Shown piece by piece: positions 5,409-5,436 of a DNA stretch of 5,436 bases. The stretch covers positions 1-5,436 of the forward strand of contig DNGI01000174.1 of NCBI GenBank assembly GCA_003486645.1. Direction: 5' to 3'. Source of the DNA: Cyanobacteria bacterium UBA11370. Lineage in GTDB: Bacteria > Cyanobacteriota > Cyanobacteriia > Cyanobacteriales > Coleofasciculaceae. Below the pieces are notes generated by a model that searched no databases, was not told where the DNA came from, and saw nothing but the letters and a program-made list of their open reading frames with translations. Numbering within the stretch: position 1 is the stretch's first letter; each line of letters starts with the position of its first letter. The position numbers and the translations under genes were made by a program.

Positions 5409-5436
5409 AAAGATTTAAGTAGAGGGATCTAATTAA

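Overview
The window looks like chromosomal DNA from a cyanobacterium, most likely filamentous, although the genus cannot be fixed from this sequence. The evidence is six copies of the cyanobacterial HIP1 octamer GCGATCGC, a GGGGTGT tandem heptamer array at the left edge, and gene types common in cyanobacteria. No rRNA, tRNA, CRISPR array or insertion sequence was found.

Layout: (1) 7-33, a tandem heptamer repeat. (2) 123-1388 (+), a membrane sterol-desaturase/fatty-acid-hydroxylase domain fused to a short-chain dehydrogenase domain. (3) 1398-1456, a long stem-loop between two convergent genes. (4) 1464-3437 (-), a compact AT-rich block of three overlapping or abutting reading frames. In transcription order these are a 49-codon ORF with no recognised family, an AAA_15/AAA_21-type ABC-like ATPase, and a small TOPRIM-like protein. 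(5) 3438-3474, a short divergent promoter region. (6) 3475-5004 (+), a full-length ComM/YifB-type AAA+ ATPase. (7) 5026-5325 (+), a small antibiotic-biosynthesis-monooxygenase (ABM) fold protein just downstream. (8) 5326-5436, a non-coding end with palindromes that resembles a dispersed intergenic repeat.

The most interesting part is the minus-strand block. An OLD/AAA_15-like ATPase that lacks its own nuclease domain is followed directly by a separate TOPRIM-like protein. This is the organisation of two-component anti-phage systems such as PARIS (AriA/AriB) and RloA-RloB/AbiL. Neither protein can be assigned confidently to one of those systems by eye. The ATPase has Asp-Asn where most relatives have Asp-Glu in Walker B. 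The small ORF in front overlaps the ATPase start by ATGA and sits just downstream of a TATAAT box, so it may be a third component, a leader peptide or the tail of a lost gene. The block has no HIP1 site and is visibly richer in A+T than its flanks, which suggests separate acquisition.

The flanking genes are ordinary housekeeping or accessory genes: lipid or carotenoid-type modification, handling of incoming DNA during natural transformation (by homology to ComM), and a small quinol-monooxygenase-like enzyme.
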